Shown here in pieces: positions 11,445 through 19,658 of a stretch of 51,267 nt of DNA (position 1 is its first letter; each line of letters opens with the position of its first letter). The translations under genes and the position numbers were made by a program. The notes beneath the pieces were generated by a model that did no database searches, was not told the origin of the DNA, and saw nothing but the letters and a program-made list of their open reading frames with translations. The stretch is from Thermomonas hydrothermalis (GTDB taxonomy: Bacteria; Pseudomonadota; Gammaproteobacteria; Xanthomonadales; Xanthomonadaceae): positions 51,609-102,875 of the forward strand of contig NZ_FQUK01000003.1 of assembly GCF_900129205.1 (NCBI RefSeq), read 5' to 3'.

Positions 11445-12838
11445 ACCAGCACGACACCCCCCGCCGCCCCCTGAGCCTGAAACGTGACACCGCGACTGAC
11501 ACGACGGCACCGCGACTGACCGAACGCCTGCACAAAGTGCTGGCGCAGGCCGGGCTGGGCTCGCGCCGCGCCCTGGAACAGCGGATTGCTGAAGGCCAGG
11601 TCAAAGTCAATGGCGAAGTCGCCCAGACCGGCATGAGCATCAGCGGCGGCGACAAAATCGAAATCGACGGCAAGACCTTCGTCGCCACCGCCCTTAGCGA
11701 CTCGCCGCGGGTACTGATGTACAACAAGCCCGAAGGTGAGGTCACCACTCGCGAAGACCCCGAGGGCCGGCCGACCGTGTTCGACGCGCTGCCGGTGCTC
11801 AAAGGCGCACGCTGGATCGCCATCGGCCGGCTCGACATCAACACCACCGGCCTGCTGCTGCTGACCACCGATGGCGAGCTGGCCAACGCGATGATGCACC
11901 CCAGCCACGAAGTCGAGCGCGAATACGTCTGCCGCGTGCGTCCACCGGAGGGCGAGGATCACGTCAGCGACAAGATCGTCGATCGGCTCGCCCGTGGCGT
12001 GGCGCTGGAAGATGGCCCGGCCAAGTTCGACGAGATCGAGCGCATTGGCAGCAGCGACTCCCACGACTGGTTCCGGGTGCTGCTCAAGGAAGGCCGTAAC
12101 CGCGAAGTCCGCCGGCTGTGGGAATCGCAGGGCTGCCAGGTCTCACGCCTGAAGCGCATCCGCTATGGCCAGATCCGGCTGCCACAGCCGCTGCTGCGCG
12201 GCAAATTCCAAGAACTGCCGCCCGCTGAAGTCGAAGCGCTGCGCAAATCGGTGGGGCTGGAAGATGCTGTGCCCTCCGCACTGACCCTGATGCCGGTGCT
12301 GGGCCAACGCCGGGCCAGCAAGACCGTGATCGCCGCCAACACCCGCGGACAGGGCTACGTCAACGGGCACAACACGGCCGACGAAGGCCGCGAACTGCGC
12401 CGCTTTGACCAGTTCCGCGAAGACCGCGGCCGGCGCGGCCAGAAGACCTCGACCGGCCTCACCGTGACCGGCGAAATGGCGGCCAAACAACGCGACAAGC
12501 GCCTGAAAGTGAAAGGCCCGCGCCAACCCGGCCAGCGCATGAAACCCGGTGAGCAGCGTGGTGACAACCCGGCAGCCATGCGCACCTGGTATGTCCCGGA
12601 AGGCGTGGACACCGGCCCGGCCGGGCATCGCAACCCCGGCGCACGCGGCGCCCGCGCCGCCAGCGGCAAACGTGCAACAACCGGCGAAGCCCGGCCGAAG
12701 CGTCCGGCCAAACCGTACGGCCATCCGGCCAGCGCCCCCAGCTTCCCGTCCGATCACGCCGGCACGTTCAACCCATACGGCGCCAAGCCGCCGCGCCCAC
12801 GGGGTGGCGGCAAACGCGGACCGCGCGGAGGCCGTTGA
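11441..12838 (+). CDS. rluB: 23S rRNA pseudouridine-2605 synthase RluB
   Basis: 465 residues. An S4 RNA-binding domain (about 27-75, RLHKVLAQAGLGSRR) precedes the RsuA-family catalytic domain, with catalytic Asp132 in GRLDINTTGLLLLTTDGEL. RluB isomerises U2605 of 23S rRNA; RluE and RluF lack either the S4 domain or this operon context. After about residue 275 there is a tail of some 185 residues rich in Arg, Lys, Gly and Pro, ending GGGKRGPRGGR, likely disordered RNA-binding. Positional assignment relies on scpB-rluB synteny. Confidence 0.92.
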   Translation: MNQHDTPRRPLSLKRDTATDTTAPRLTERLHKVLAQAGLGSRRALEQRIAEGQVKVNGEVAQTGMSISGGDKIEIDGKTFVATALSDSPRVLMYNKPEGEVTTREDPEGRPTVFDALPVLKGARWIAIGRLDINTTGLLLLTTDGELANAMMHPSHEVEREYVCRVRPPEGEDHVSDKIVDRLARGVALEDGPAKFDEIERIGSSDSHDWFRVLLKEGRNREVRRLWESQGCQVSRLKRIRYGQIRLPQPLLRGKFQELPPAEVEALRKSVGLEDAVPSALTLMPVLGQRRASKTVIAANTRGQGYVNGHNTADEGRELRRFDQFREDRGRRGQKTSTGLTVTGEMAAKQRDKRLKVKGPRQPGQRMKPGEQRGDNPAAMRTWYVPEGVDTGPAGHRNPGARGARAASGKRATTGEARPKRPAKPYGHPASAPSFPSDHAGTFNPYGAKPPRPRGGGKRGPRGGR

Positions 12839-12843
12839 CAGCC

Positions 12844-13224
12844 ATGGCAGCCACGCTGCTCGCACTCTGGCTGGCGGCCACCCAGGCCGCCGACCCGGTG
12901 CCGCTGGAGGTGTACGACGCCAAACGCCTGGCCGCGCGTGACGAGGCCACCGTCACCGGGCCGGCACGGCAAACCATGCTGACCGCCCAGCGACAACTGC
13001 TGGACGCCGGCGTGACGGCGTGTGCGTTGGGCCAGCCGCAGCACGATTTCAGCCCATTCACCATCGTCATGCAGCTGGACGCCGATGGCCGCGTCCAGCA
13101 GACCTGGCGCGAAGGCAGCTCACCGCTGGCAATCTGCCTGCAACGCTACGTCCGCGACCGCGCCGTGTTCATCCCACCACGGGCACCGTTCTATTCCGCG
13201 CTGGAAGTCAGCTTTACCCCCTAA
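12844..13224 (+). CDS. Small exported protein with two cysteines, function unknown
   Basis: 126 residues; not recognised. A short hydrophobic N terminus ending ATQAA looks like a signal peptide (cleavage near residue 16). The mature part has two Cys (60 and 98) that could pair in the periplasm, and a compact C-terminal half with FTIVMQLDADGRVQQTW and SPLAICLQRYV, reminiscent of TonB-C-like beta-alpha folds though I cannot confirm this. A TTG at 12835 overlapping the rluB stop is an alternative start; the ATG at 12844 is preferred. It is last in the scpA-scpB-rluB operon and convergent with the next gene. Confidence 0.6.
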   Translation: MAATLLALWLAATQAADPVPLEVYDAKRLAARDEATVTGPARQTMLTAQRQLLDAGVTACALGQPQHDFSPFTIVMQLDADGRVQQTWREGSSPLAICLQRYVRDRAVFIPPRAPFYSALEVSFTP

Positions 13225-13301
13225 GGCAACCTGACGCGGCGGCACAGCCGGCCAGATCGCTACACGATGACCGCACGTTGGCCGCCTTTGGAAAAGGCGT
13301 G

Positions 13302-14102
13302 TCAGTCGTCCAGGTGGAAGCGGTCGGCGTCCTGCAGGGCCGGGAAGCGCTGGCGGTGGGCCAGCAGTTCAGCCGCCTGCAGGGTGGTGGTGACCACCAC
13401 TTCCTCGTCCGTGCATTCGCTGACCGGGTGGCCAAGGAAGTCGATCACGGCACTGTCGCCAGCGTATTGGAGACCATTGCCATCAGTACCGACCCGGTTG
13501 ACCCCGACCACATAGCAGAGATTTTCGATGGCGCGGGCACGCAGCAGGGTTTTCCAGGGATAGCTGCGCACCGCCGGCCAGTTGGCCACGTACAGGGCCA
13601 GGTCGTAGTCGGCCTGGCTGGTGCGGGCGGGATCAAACCGGTTGCGCGAAAACACCGGGAAGCGCAGGTCGTAGCAGACCTGCAGCAGGATGCGCCACCC
13701 TTGCCAGTCCACGACCACACGTTCGCGGCCCGGCGCATAGCGCTCATGCTCGCGGGCGAAAGAAAACAGGTGGCGTTTGTCGTAGTGCACCAGGGTGCCG
13801 TCCGGGGTGACAAACAGCATGCGATTGAAGACCGCATCGCCCACCCGTAGCTGCACGCTCCCGGTGATGGCCGCCCCTAGTCTGGCGGCTTGTTCACGCA
13901 GCCAGGCCACGGTGGGCCCGTCCATCGTCTCGGCCTGGGCGATGGCGTCGTTGGAAAACCCGCTGGTGAAGGTTTCAGGCAGCACCACCAGATCAGTGAC
14001 GCCGCGCAGGGGGGCGATCAGGTGACCGTAGTACTCACGGTTCCCGGCCGGGTCATGCCAGCGGGTCTCGCCCTGGACGATGGAAACGCGAAGATCGTGC
14101 AT
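13302..14102 (-). CDS. Carbon-nitrogen hydrolase, omega-amidase (YafV type)
   Basis: 266 residues, nitrilase superfamily. The Glu-Lys-Cys triad is visible: Glu in VVLPETFTSGF, Lys in HYDKRHLF, Cys in LLQVCYDLRFPVF. The TFTSGF and DLRFPVF contexts match YafV/Nit2-like omega-amidases, which hydrolyse alpha-ketoglutaramate and the alpha-keto acid amide left after transamination in methionine salvage. The start at 14102 (MHDLRVSIVQ) sits at the first strand; the open frame upstream is not family-like. The methionine-type aminotransferase two genes upstream on the same strand supports a joint role in keto-acid metabolism. Confidence 0.85.
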   Translation of the reverse strand: MHDLRVSIVQGETRWHDPAGNREYYGHLIAPLRGVTDLVVLPETFTSGFSNDAIAQAETMDGPTVAWLREQAARLGAAITGSVQLRVGDAVFNRMLFVTPDGTLVHYDKRHLFSFAREHERYAPGRERVVVDWQGWRILLQVCYDLRFPVFSRNRFDPARTSQADYDLALYVANWPAVRSYPWKTLLRARAIENLCYVVGVNRVGTDGNGLQYAGDSAVIDFLGHPVSECTDEEVVVTTTLQAAELLAHRQRFPALQDADRFHLDD

Positions 14103-14166
14103 GGGGGTTACTTTACCTGGGAGATCGAAGCACCGTGCGTGGGCAAGAGGTGCCAGACCGTACCGG

Positions 14167-15504
14167 TCACGTCCCGGCCGGCGGGTCGGGGACAAACTTC
14201 AGCACCGTGCCATTGATGCAATAACGCTTGCCGGTCGGTGGCGGGCCGTCATCGAACACATGCCCAAGGTGGATGCCGGAGCTGGCACTACGGACCTCGA
14301 TGCGGTGCATGCCATAGCTGTCATCGGGCAAATACTGCAACGCGCCCGGCATCGGCTCGAAGAAGCTGGGCCAGCCGCAGGCGCTGTCGAACTTGGCATC
14401 GCTGCGGAACAGGGCGGCGCCGGTGATCGGGTCGTAATAGGTGCCCGGCCGCGATTCGTGCAGATGGGCGCCGGTGCCCGGTGGCTCGGTGCCGTTTTCG
14501 AAGGCGATCCGCCGCTGCTCGGGCGTGAGCAGGTAGAACCCAAGCCACTGCCAGAACGCCTTGGGGTCGCCGGCATAGCCGGTATAGCGGGCCACCTCGC
14601 GGCCCTGCTCGAACAGGACGATGGTGGGGGTGCCCAACAGCGGGCCGGCCAGCGTCCATCCCAGTGGCGCCCGCTGGGCGCGGGTGCGGACGAAGGGAAC
14701 GTCTGCCTTCCAGCTGGACAAGACATCCGCCTCGAACTTCTCGCAATACGGGCAGTCCTGCGCCTCATAGACCACCAGCTGGCGATCACGATGCAAGCTG
14801 GCCCCATCCGGCGGCGGCGTTGCACCGGCGGTCGCGGCCACGCCGAACTTGACCCCGGTACCACCCAGTCCGCAGTAGCCGTCCGGGTTCTTGAGCAGAT
14901 AGTCCTGGTGATACTCCTCGGCCCGGTTGTAATTCTTCACCGGCAGGATTTCGGTGGTGATCGGCCCGAACCCGGCACGGGTGAGGTTTTCCTGGTAGAT
15001 GGCGCGGCTCTGTTCCGCCAGCACCTTCTGCGCCTGGGTGGTGTAGTAGATCGCGCTGCGGTAGTTGCTGCCGATGTCGTTGCCCTGGCCGCCGACCTGG
15101 GTCGGGTCATGGTTTTCCCAGAACGCGGCCAGCAGGGTCATCAGATCCAATCGCTTGGGGTCATAACGCACCCGTACCACCTCGGCATGGTTGCGGGCGT
15201 GGCTCAACCCAGCGCGCAGCCGCTGTTCCTGCCGCAGCACGTCCTCATAGCCAACCCGCGGGGCATCGCCGCCGGCGTAGCCCACTTCCACCGCGACCAC
15301 ACCCGGCACCGCACGCAGGCGCTTTTCCGCACCCCAAAAACACCCCATGCCAAAGTAGATGTCCTGCAGTTGCGCGTTATCCATGACCCGTCCTCCTGAT
15401 GCTGCCGCCACCGGCCGCGCCTGCAAGGCCCGCCAGCCCAGTACGCCCACCGCCGCGCTCACCAGGATGGCCAGCAGCAGGGCGATGGACTTTTCGATGG
15501 ACAT
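14167..15504 (-). CDS. Membrane-anchored MsrA-thioredoxin-MsrB fusion
   Basis: 445 residues, three domains. A membrane helix or uncleaved signal (about 6-24) precedes MsrA (about 48-220) with catalytic Cys55 in GCFWGAE and a likely resolving Cys211 in YCGLGGTG. A thioredoxin-like domain follows (about 240-325) with Cys251/Cys254 in DCPYC and the cis-Pro loop GTPTIVLF. MsrB is last (about 326-438), starting LTPEQRRIAFENGTEPP, with CGWPSF and catalytic Cys429 in RYCING. It would reduce both S- and R-methionine sulfoxide at the periplasmic face, with its own thioredoxin module. RBS GGGAGG lies 6 nt upstream. The order differs from Neisseria PilB (thioredoxin-MsrA-MsrB). The MsrB zinc-binding CxxC pairs are absent, as in many MsrB. 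Confidence 0.92.
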   Translation of the reverse strand: MSIEKSIALLLAILVSAAVGVLGWRALQARPVAAASGGRVMDNAQLQDIYFGMGCFWGAEKRLRAVPGVVAVEVGYAGGDAPRVGYEDVLRQEQRLRAGLSHARNHAEVVRVRYDPKRLDLMTLLAAFWENHDPTQVGGQGNDIGSNYRSAIYYTTQAQKVLAEQSRAIYQENLTRAGFGPITTEILPVKNYNRAEEYHQDYLLKNPDGYCGLGGTGVKFGVAATAGATPPPDGASLHRDRQLVVYEAQDCPYCEKFEADVLSSWKADVPFVRTRAQRAPLGWTLAGPLLGTPTIVLFEQGREVARYTGYAGDPKAFWQWLGFYLLTPEQRRIAFENGTEPPGTGAHLHESRPGTYYDPITGAALFRSDAKFDSACGWPSFFEPMPGALQYLPDDSYGMHRIEVRSASSGIHLGHVFDDGPPPTGKRYCINGTVLKFVPDPPAGT

Positions 15505-15525
15505 GGCAGCCTCCCGGCATTGGCC

Positions 15526-16680
15526 TTACAGCTTGGACAAGCGTTCGATGGCAAGGTTCAGGGTGCGCTCGTCCTTGGCAAAACACAGCCGCAGCAGGCG
15601 CTGGCCGGCCGGCGGCGTGGCATAAAACGGCGACAGCGGGATCCCGGTGACGCCGTGCTCCACCGTCAGCCAGCGGGCGAACTCCAGATCCGGCAGGTCG
15701 CTGACCGCGGAATAGTCCACCAGCTGGAAATACCCGCCCGCCACCGGCAGCGGCCGGAACCGGGTGCCTTGCAGACGGGCGCGGAACTGGTCGCGCTTGT
15801 CCTGGTAGAACGCGCCGAGCGACTGGTAGTGGCCAGGTTCGGCCTGGATCATCTCGGCAAAGGCATGCTGGGCCGGGTTGAAGCTGCAGAACACGTTGTA
15901 CTGGTGCACCTTGCGGAACTCGGCCGACAGCGCCGGCGGCGCGATGCAATACCCCAGCTTCCAGCCCGTGCAGTGGTAGGTCTTGCCGAAGCTGGACACC
16001 ACGAAGGCGCGCTGGCGCAGTGCCGGATAGCGCAGCACCGATTCATGCCGGGCGCCATCGAACACGATGTGCTCGTACACCTCATCGCTCAGCAGCAGGA
16101 TGTCGGTGCCGTCCAGCATGGCCTGCAGCCGCTGCATGTCGGCCACGCCCAGCATGGCCCCGGACGGGTTATGCGGGCTATTGATGATCAGCATGCGGGT
16201 GCGCGGACTGATCGCCGCCTGCACCGCCGCCCAGTCGGGGGCGAAACTGGCCGGATCCAGGGCGACATGCACCGCCGTGGCACCGGCCAACTCGATGGCC
16301 GGCTCGTAGCAGTCGTAGCAGGGGTCGAGCACGATCACCTCGTCACCGGCACGCACGACCGCGTGGATGGCATTGAAGATCGCCTCGGTGGCACCGCTGG
16401 TCACGGTGATTTCGGCATCCACGTCCGGCCGCCAGCCGTAGCAGGCCTCGGTCTTGTCGGCAATCGCCTGCCGCAGTGCCGGGATGCCGGTCATCGGTGC
16501 GTACTGGTTGTGCCCGGCCTGCATCGCCCGGGCCAGCGCGTCAATCAACCGTTGCGGCACCGGGAAGTCCGGAAAGCCCTGACCCAGGTTGACCGCACCA
16601 TGCTCGGCGGCCAGTTGCGACATGACGGTGAAAATGGTGGTGCCGACCTTCGGCAGTTTGCTCTTGATATGCATGGCCAT
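15526..16680 (-). CDS. Pyridoxal-phosphate aminotransferase, methionine type (YbdL-like)
   Basis: 384 residues, class I/II fold type I aminotransferase. Seen: NLGQGFPDF, the SGATEAIF and INSPHNPSG segments, DEVYEHIVFDG, and SSFGKTYHCTGWKLGY with the PLP lysine. The GFPDF and GKTYHCTGWK context matches YbdL, which transaminates methionine, and the wider kynurenine aminotransferase/cysteine-S-conjugate beta-lyase group. Start choice between 16680 (MAMHIK) and 16674 (MHIK) is open; upstream codons to 16722 are unlike the family. It precedes the Msr fusion and an omega-amidase on the same strand, a set that fits keto-methionine recycling. Confidence 0.87.
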   Translation of the reverse strand: MAMHIKSKLPKVGTTIFTVMSQLAAEHGAVNLGQGFPDFPVPQRLIDALARAMQAGHNQYAPMTGIPALRQAIADKTEACYGWRPDVDAEITVTSGATEAIFNAIHAVVRAGDEVIVLDPCYDCYEPAIELAGATAVHVALDPASFAPDWAAVQAAISPRTRMLIINSPHNPSGAMLGVADMQRLQAMLDGTDILLLSDEVYEHIVFDGARHESVLRYPALRQRAFVVSSFGKTYHCTGWKLGYCIAPPALSAEFRKVHQYNVFCSFNPAQHAFAEMIQAEPGHYQSLGAFYQDKRDQFRARLQGTRFRPLPVAGGYFQLVDYSAVSDLPDLEFARWLTVEHGVTGIPLSPFYATPPAGQRLLRLCFAKDERTLNLAIERLSKL

Positions 16681-16771
16681 GCCCGTGGAAGGGGCGTGTG
16701 AGTGTACGGAAAATGCCGGCACGCGGATGCACCATCACACCGGCACGAACCCGGGCCGACGGTGAGCCCTG

Positions 16772-16777
16772 TAGAAT
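16772..16777 (+). promoter_or_regulatory. Possible -10 box of the ccm operon
   Basis: TAGAATGCCC ends 9 nt before the ccmA ATG at 16787. If used, transcription would start near 16784 and give an almost leaderless message; no Shine-Dalgarno is visible and no convincing -35 is seen. A low-confidence reading. Confidence 0.4.
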
Positions 16778-16786
16778 GCCCGGCCC

Positions 16787-17428
16787 ATGCCCGCTGCCGC
16801 CCCGCCGCCGCTGCTTGCCGTCTTCGACCTTGCGTTTTCACGCGATGAAACGCCCATTTTCGGCCCGCTGTCACTGCACGTCGGCGCGGGCGAAGCCCTG
16901 CTGGTGCAGGGTGACAATGGTGCCGGCAAGACCACCCTGCTGCGGGTTCTGGCCGGGCTGCTGCGCCCCGATTCCGGCACGGTGATGCTCGCAGGCCAGC
17001 CCGCCCACCCGACCCTGCGCGCGCAGCAGATCGCCTATCTCGGGCACTTGCCGGGCCTGAAAGCCGATCTGTCGGCACTGCACAACCTGCAATATCTGTG
17101 CGGCCTGCACGGCCGTCGGGCACGCCTGCAGATCGACACCGCATTGGCGTTGGTGGGGTTGACCGGTTTCGAGGATGCGCCGCTGCGCACCCTGTCCGCC
17201 GGGCAGAAAAAACGGCTGGGCCTGGCACGGCTGTGGCTGTCGCCTGCCCCGCTGTGGCTGCTCGACGAGCCTTACGCCAACCTCGACCTGGAAGGCATCC
17301 AGCTGGTCAACCGGATGGTGCAAGCGCATCTGGAGGCTGGCGGAGCGGCCATGATCACCACCCATGGCGCCTATGCCGCACCGCCGGTGCGGACTCGGCT
17401 GCTGGTTCTCAAGCGACCCGACGCATGA
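16787..17428 (+). CDS. ccmA: Cytochrome c biogenesis ATP-binding protein CcmA
   Basis: 213 residues. ATPase of the CcmABCD heme-handling complex, which releases holo-CcmE. Walker A is [10 protein letters not shown] (41-50, Lys48), signature [15 protein letters not shown], Walker [13 protein letters not shown]. The signature is the CcmA form (SAGQKKR) rather than the usual SGGQ. It opens the ccm operon on the plus strand and overlaps ccmB by 4 bp. No ribosome binding site is visible; a TAGAAT box lies so close upstream that the message may be nearly leaderless. Confidence 0.96.
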   Translation: MPAAAPPPLLAVFDLAFSRDETPIFGPLSLHVGAGEALLVQGDNGAGKTTLLRVLAGLLRPDSGTVMLAGQPAHPTLRAQQIAYLGHLPGLKADLSALHNLQYLCGLHGRRARLQIDTALALVGLTGFEDAPLRTLSAGQKKRLGLARLWLSPAPLWLLDEPYANLDLEGIQLVNRMVQAHLEAGGAAMITTHGAYAAPPVRTRLLVLKRPDA

Positions 17429-18096
17429 TGTGGCAAGCCGCCCGCGCCCTGGTTCTGCGTGATCTGCGCCTGCTCTGGGCACGGCGTGGCGATGCTCTGC
17501 AACCCCTGCTGTTTGCGCTGCTGACCGTGGTGCTGTTCGCACTGGGGCTGGGCGGCCAGGCACGCGCGCTGGCACCGGTCGCCGCTGCCGTGCTGTGGCT
17601 GGCGACATTGCTGGCCGGCTTGCTGGCACTGGATCATCTGTTCCGTGGCGATGCCGAAGACGGTTCGCTGGAGCAATGGATGCTGGCCCCGGTGCCACTG
17701 TGGTGGCTGGTGCTGATCCGCACCCTGATGCACTGGGCCACCAGCGCACTGCCGGTGATTCTGGCGGTCCCGCTGCTGGCCGAACTGCTTTACCTGCCCC
17801 GCACGCAGCTGCCGGTGCTGCTGGCCTCACTGCTGCTCGGCACGCCGATCTTGAGCCTGCTAGGGGCCGTGGTGGCTGCCCTGACCGTAGGGATGCGCCG
17901 CGCCGGCATCCTGGTGGCGCTGCTGGCACTGCCGTTGTATGTGCCGGTGCTGGTGTTTGGGGCAGGCTCGGTCGCCGCCCAGGCACAGGGGCTGGATGCG
18001 ACCGGGGCATTACTGCTGCTTGCAGCTGGCCTGGTGCTGGCCCTGGTGCTGGCACCCGTCACCGCCGCCGCCGCATTGCGAATCGCCCATTCCTGA
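17425..18096 (+). CDS. ccmB: Heme exporter protein CcmB
   Basis: 223 residues, with six hydrophobic segments expected for CcmB. The N-terminal [18 protein letters not shown] resembles the family start, and [11 protein letters not shown]-like sequence is present as [16 protein letters not shown] (about 75-90). It is the membrane partner of CcmA in the ABC complex of System I cytochrome c maturation. The frame is open long before 17425, but this start overlaps the ccmA stop by 4 bp and gives the normal length. A 139-bp gap follows before ccmC. Confidence 0.95.
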   Translation: MMWQAARALVLRDLRLLWARRGDALQPLLFALLTVVLFALGLGGQARALAPVAAAVLWLATLLAGLLALDHLFRGDAEDGSLEQWMLAPVPLWWLVLIRTLMHWATSALPVILAVPLLAELLYLPRTQLPVLLASLLLGTPILSLLGAVVAALTVGMRRAGILVALLALPLYVPVLVFGAGSVAAQAQGLDATGALLLLAAGLVLALVLAPVTAAAALRIAHS

Positions 18097-18235
18097 AGGC
18101 GCTCCGGTCAGGGACATGCCGCGCCGATGCTCGCCCTCGCTTGCGGGCACTTGATCCAGGACAAACCGGCGCGGAGGCAGGCTGTTATCCTTGCCACCTT
18201 CCGCGGCCACCCCCTGCCGCCCGCCCCAGGTTCCG

Positions 18236-18991
18236 ATGCACCCGCTCATCCGCTGGTTCCATCAACTCGGCTCTCCCCCGTACTTTGACCGCTTCGCTGC
18301 GCGGTGGGCCCCGTGGTGTCATGGCCTGGGGCTGGTGACGATGCTGATCGGCGCCTATGGCGCCCTGTTCGTGGTCCCTGCCGACTACCAGCAGGGTGAC
18401 AGCTTTCGCATCCTCTACATCCACGTGCCATCGGCGTGGATGAGCATGGCCGTGTTCGCACTGATGGCGCTGTATGCGGCGATCGGGCTGATCTGGCGGA
18501 TCAAGCTGGCGGAAATCCTGGCCATGGCCTGTGCGCCGACCGGCGCCGGCTTTACCGCCGTCACCCTGCTCACCGGCGCCATCTGGGGCAAACCGATGTG
18601 GGGCACCTGGTGGGACTGGGATCCACGCCTGACCACCGAGCTGATCCTGCTGTTTTTGTATCTCGGCGTGATGGGCCTGTATGCGGCCATCGATGACCGC
18701 CGCAACGCTGCGCGCGCGGCCGGGCTGCTGGCCATCGTCGGCGTGGCGCTGCTGCCGGTGATCCGCTGGTCGGTGGTGTGGTGGAACTCGCTGCACCAGG
18801 GCCAGACCATTCGCCTGTTCGGCCCGTCCAGCATGGATGCCAGCATGCTGCCGCCGCTGATCTGGATGATTATCGGCACCAAGCTGTGGTTCATCGGCTC
18901 ACTGCTGGCCCGGGCTCGCGCCGACAATCTGCGCCGGGAAGCCGGCAAGGACTGGGTGCTGCAGCAGACCACCACGGGAGACGCCGGATGA
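18236..18991 (+). CDS. ccmC: Heme exporter protein CcmC
   Basis: 251 residues. Inner-membrane protein of the heme-handling family with the tryptophan-rich motif [16 protein letters not shown] (about 122-137) and flanking His ([18 protein letters not shown]). It presents heme to CcmE. The ATG at 18236 begins [14 protein letters not shown], matching family starts. It is the only ccm gene here preceded by a sizeable gap (139 bp, with a weak GCGCCG/CGGCGC long-loop hairpin), but a separate promoter is not evident. It overlaps ccmD by 4 bp. Confidence 0.95.
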   Translation: MHPLIRWFHQLGSPPYFDRFAARWAPWCHGLGLVTMLIGAYGALFVVPADYQQGDSFRILYIHVPSAWMSMAVFALMALYAAIGLIWRIKLAEILAMACAPTGAGFTAVTLLTGAIWGKPMWGTWWDWDPRLTTELILLFLYLGVMGLYAAIDDRRNAARAAGLLAIVGVALLPVIRWSVVWWNSLHQGQTIRLFGPSSMDASMLPPLIWMIIGTKLWFIGSLLARARADNLRREAGKDWVLQQTTTGDAG

Positions 18992-19161
18992 GCTACCGCG
19001 AGTACGTGATCGCTGCTTACGCGGTGTTTGCGTTGTTCCTGCTCTGGGATGCCCTCACCCCGGCCCTGCAAGTGCGCGCCATCCGCCGGCTGGCGCAGCG
19101 GCAGGCCCGGCGACGCACCGCCGCGCGCCCCGCGCCCGATCTCCCCCTGTCCCGCGACTGA
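18988..19161 (+). CDS. ccmD: Heme exporter protein CcmD
   Basis: 57 residues. One membrane helix (about 5-25, [18 protein letters not shown]) followed by a strongly basic cytoplasmic tail ([11 protein letters not shown]), the whole of what defines CcmD. It stabilises CcmC-CcmE and helps release holo-CcmE. Identified mainly by position between ccmC and ccmE and by topology. It starts on the ATGA of ccmC and ends 8 bp before ccmE. Confidence 0.92.
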   Translation: MSYREYVIAAYAVFALFLLWDALTPALQVRAIRRLAQRQARRRTAARPAPDLPLSRD

Positions 19162-19169
19162 CCCTGCCC

Positions 19170-19658
19170 ATGCACCCTGCCCGCAAACGTCGCCTGCTGC
19201 TGATTCTTGCCGTCCTCGCCGCCGCGGGTCTGGCGGTGACCCTGATCGCCCTGGCACTACAACGGAACGTGGCCTATCTGTACACCCCGCACGAAGTGCT
19301 CAGCGGTGCTGCGGGTGACAGCGTGCGCAACGGCCAGGCGCGTTTCCGGCTGGGCGGAATGGTCGCCGCCGGTTCGTTCCGGCGCGCGCCCGGCAGTCTG
19401 GAAGCGCATTTCGAGGTGGATGATGGGGATGCCCGTCTGCCGGTGGTCTACACCGGGATCCTGCCGGATCTGTTCCGCGAGAAGCAGTCGGTGATCGCCA
19501 CCGGTCGCATGCAGGGCGATGTGTTCGTGGCCGATGAAGTGCTGGCCAAGCACGACGAGACCTACATGCCCAAGGAAGTCGCCGACAAGATGGCAGCCGC
19601 CCACCGCAAGCACCAGGTTGCCAACACGCCAGCCACACCGGCCCCGGATGCCCGCTGA
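19170..19658 (+). CDS. ccmE: Cytochrome c-type biogenesis protein CcmE (heme chaperone)
   Basis: 162 residues. N-terminal membrane anchor (about 8-28) and periplasmic OB-fold. The heme-binding histidine is His128 in [10 protein letters not shown], with Tyr132 completing the H-x-x-x-Y motif. CcmE takes heme covalently from CcmC and hands it to CcmF/H. The C-terminal tail is disordered. Its stop overlaps the ccmF start by one base (TGATG). Confidence 0.96.
   Translation: MHPARKRRLLLILAVLAAAGLAVTLIALALQRNVAYLYTPHEVLSGAAGDSVRNGQARFRLGGMVAAGSFRRAPGSLEAHFEVDDGDARLPVVYTGILPDLFREKQSVIATGRMQGDVFVADEVLAKHDETYMPKEVADKMAAAHRKHQVANTPATPAPDAR

Noticed and set aside
13283-13299. Terminator between the small exported protein gene and the omega-amidase gene
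   Set aside because: The stem is only 6 bp (CGCCTT/AAGGCG) and has no T-run on either strand.
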